A stretch of 6,009 nt of DNA from Desulfovibrio sp. (GTDB taxonomy: Bacteria; Desulfobacterota; Desulfovibrionia; Desulfovibrionales; Desulfovibrionaceae). A program made the translations under genes and the position numbers. The notes beneath the pieces were generated by a model, which was not told where the DNA came from, ran no database searches, and saw only the letters and a program-made list of their open reading frames with translations. This document shows, piece after piece, positions 5,054 through 6,009 of this stretch (positions are counted from its first letter, which is position 1; each line of letters begins with the position of its first letter). The DNA lies in the NCBI GenBank assembly GCA_031275955.1, contig JAISNZ010000038.1, positions 1 through 6,009 on the forward strand, given 5' to 3'.

Positions 5054-6009
5054 ATGGCCATACCAGCATCGCACATCGTCAGCGTCATCCCCCGGGTGAT
5101 CACCGGCGGCAGCGCCGATCTGGAACTGAACGGGCTGCTGCTCACGGACAATCCGATCATTTCCGCAAGCACGATGGTTCTGGAGTTCCCCAGCGCCGCC
5201 GCCGTGGGCGACTATTTCGGCCGTCCGTCCGTGGAGTACGCGGCCGCGGACGTCTATTTCACCAGCTACAACAACAAATTCACGGCCCCCAAAGCCTTTT
5301 TTGTCGCCCGGCGCGTCGCCGCCGCCGCCCCGGCCTGGCTGCGCGGCGCCAGGATGAGCGCAACCCTGGCCCAGCTAAAGGCCGTCACCTCCGGCGGCTT
5401 AACCCTGTCCATCGACAATACCGCCGTGGCCGTTTCCGAGGTCGATTTCTCCTCCGCGAACAGCTGCTCGGAGGCGGCCGCCATTCTGCAGACGGCCCTT
5501 GCCGCCGAAAAGGCCGGGACGACGGTTTCCTGGTCCAGCCTGAGCGGGGCCTTGACCATCACCAGCCCGACGACGGGAGCGTCCTCCGAGGTCTCCTTTG
5601 CCGCTCCGGGAACGGGCACGGACCTTTCCGCCCTGCTGAACCTTACGGAGGAGGCCGGGGCGGTCCTGTCCGAAGGCATGGCGGCCTTGTCCGTTCCCGA
5701 GCAGATGACCAGGATCCGGGCCAAAACGGAAAACTGGGTCTCCTTCGCCACCGCCTGGGAGGCGGACGCGGCGGAAATGCTGGAATGGGCGGATTGGGCC
5801 AGCGCCAATTACGGCTGGCTCTATGTGGCCTACAGCACGAGCCCGGCCACGGTTTCCGCCGATTCCACGGCCGACCCGGCCAGCGTACTGAAGGAATCCG
5901 GAAACGACCACACGACCATAGTTTACGGCACCCTGGAATATGCCGCCTTCATCATGGGCGTCGTGGCCTCTGTCGCCTGGCAGCGGGTCAACGGCACAAT
6001 TACGGCGGC
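5054..6009 (+). CDS. DUF3383 tail-sheath-like protein, 3' end missing
   Basis: The frame is open to the right edge, giving the first 318 residues. It closely fits the DUF3383 family, which is placed at the sheath position in contractile-tailed phages. The N-terminus reads IPASHIVSVIPRVITGGSAD (3-22) then LELNGLLLTDN, followed by VLEFPSAAAVGDYFG (42-56) and SYNNKFTAPKAFFVARRV (71-88). After AAPAWLRGA comes a beta-rich segment (about 105-205) with a Ser-Ala-Asn-Ser-Cys-Ser-Glu-Ala motif and ALTITSPTTGASSEVSF, and then the conserved MTRIRAKTENWVSFATAWEA (about 218-237). AGGAG at 5041-5045 lies 8 bases before the ATG. This gene is the main reason to call the phage a myovirus type. The tail tube gene would be expected next. 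Sheath function is by family inference. Confidence 0.85.
   Translation, partial: MAIPASHIVSVIPRVITGGSADLELNGLLLTDNPIISASTMVLEFPSAAAVGDYFGRPSVEYAAADVYFTSYNNKFTAPKAFFVARRVAAAAPAWLRGARMSATLAQLKAVTSGGLTLSIDNTAVAVSEVDFSSANSCSEAAAILQTALAAEKAGTTVSWSSLSGALTITSPTTGASSEVSFAAPGTGTDLSALLNLTEEAGAVLSEGMAALSVPEQMTRIRAKTENWVSFATAWEADAAEMLEWADWASANYGWLYVAYSTSPATVSADSTADPASVLKESGNDHTTIVYGTLEYAAFIMGVVASVAWQRVNGTITA

Noticed and set aside
5399..5911. Minus-strand frames opposite the sheath gene (5266-5808 and 5399-5911)
   Set aside because: Shadows of a well-recognised DUF3383 gene, with Ala/Ser- or Gly/Arg-rich products and no domain features.

Overview
The window is part of the late (virion) gene module of a tailed phage or prophage, most likely a contractile-tailed (myovirus-type) one, from a GC-rich Gram-negative host. 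The style and composition would fit a Desulfovibrionaceae or other proteobacterial genome. That host call is an impression only, because the window contains no host gene.

Plus-strand layout. The window opens inside a DUF2213-type prohead protease/scaffold gene (2-979, 5' end missing). It continues with a small structural cement (decoration) protein (992-1462), a DUF2184-type major capsid protein (1467-2477), a small uncharacterised virion-cluster protein (2547-2939), a DUF4054 head-tail joining protein (2943-3365) and a phage collar/head-closure type protein (3385-3819). After the interruption described below come a neck/tail terminator of the LIC_12616 type (4429-4995) and a DUF3383 tail-sheath-like protein that runs off the right edge (5054-6009). 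Together these cover shell assembly (scaffold, cement, capsid), the connector (DUF4054, collar, terminator) and the start of the tail. Genes are tightly packed, each with its own Shine-Dalgarno sequence, and no plus-strand promoter or convincing terminator is visible, as expected for one long late transcript.

Interruption. Between the collar and terminator genes, on the minus strand, lies a complete hicA-hicB toxin-antitoxin pair (4378 down to 3810) with its own promoter and a 23-bp inverted-repeat operator squeezed into about 50 bp. It is a moron-type insertion: its toxin half is clearly AT-richer than the flanking virion genes, and it is transcribed against the late operon. An apparently intact ribosome-binding site and GTG start at the left junction now lead only into antisense toxin-antitoxin sequence, which may be a scar of the gene that once followed the collar gene.

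Other non-coding structure: a probable in-frame internal start inside the scaffold gene (ATG at 104), a strong 11-bp stem-loop directly after the capsid gene (2486-2513), a Shine-Dalgarno buried in a palindrome before the collar gene (3372-3384), a perfect 16-bp palindrome inside the small unknown gene (2730-2745), and a GC-rich stem-loop before the sheath gene (5006-5022). No stretch over 300 bases lacks a gene, and no tRNA, rRNA, CRISPR array or insertion sequence was seen.
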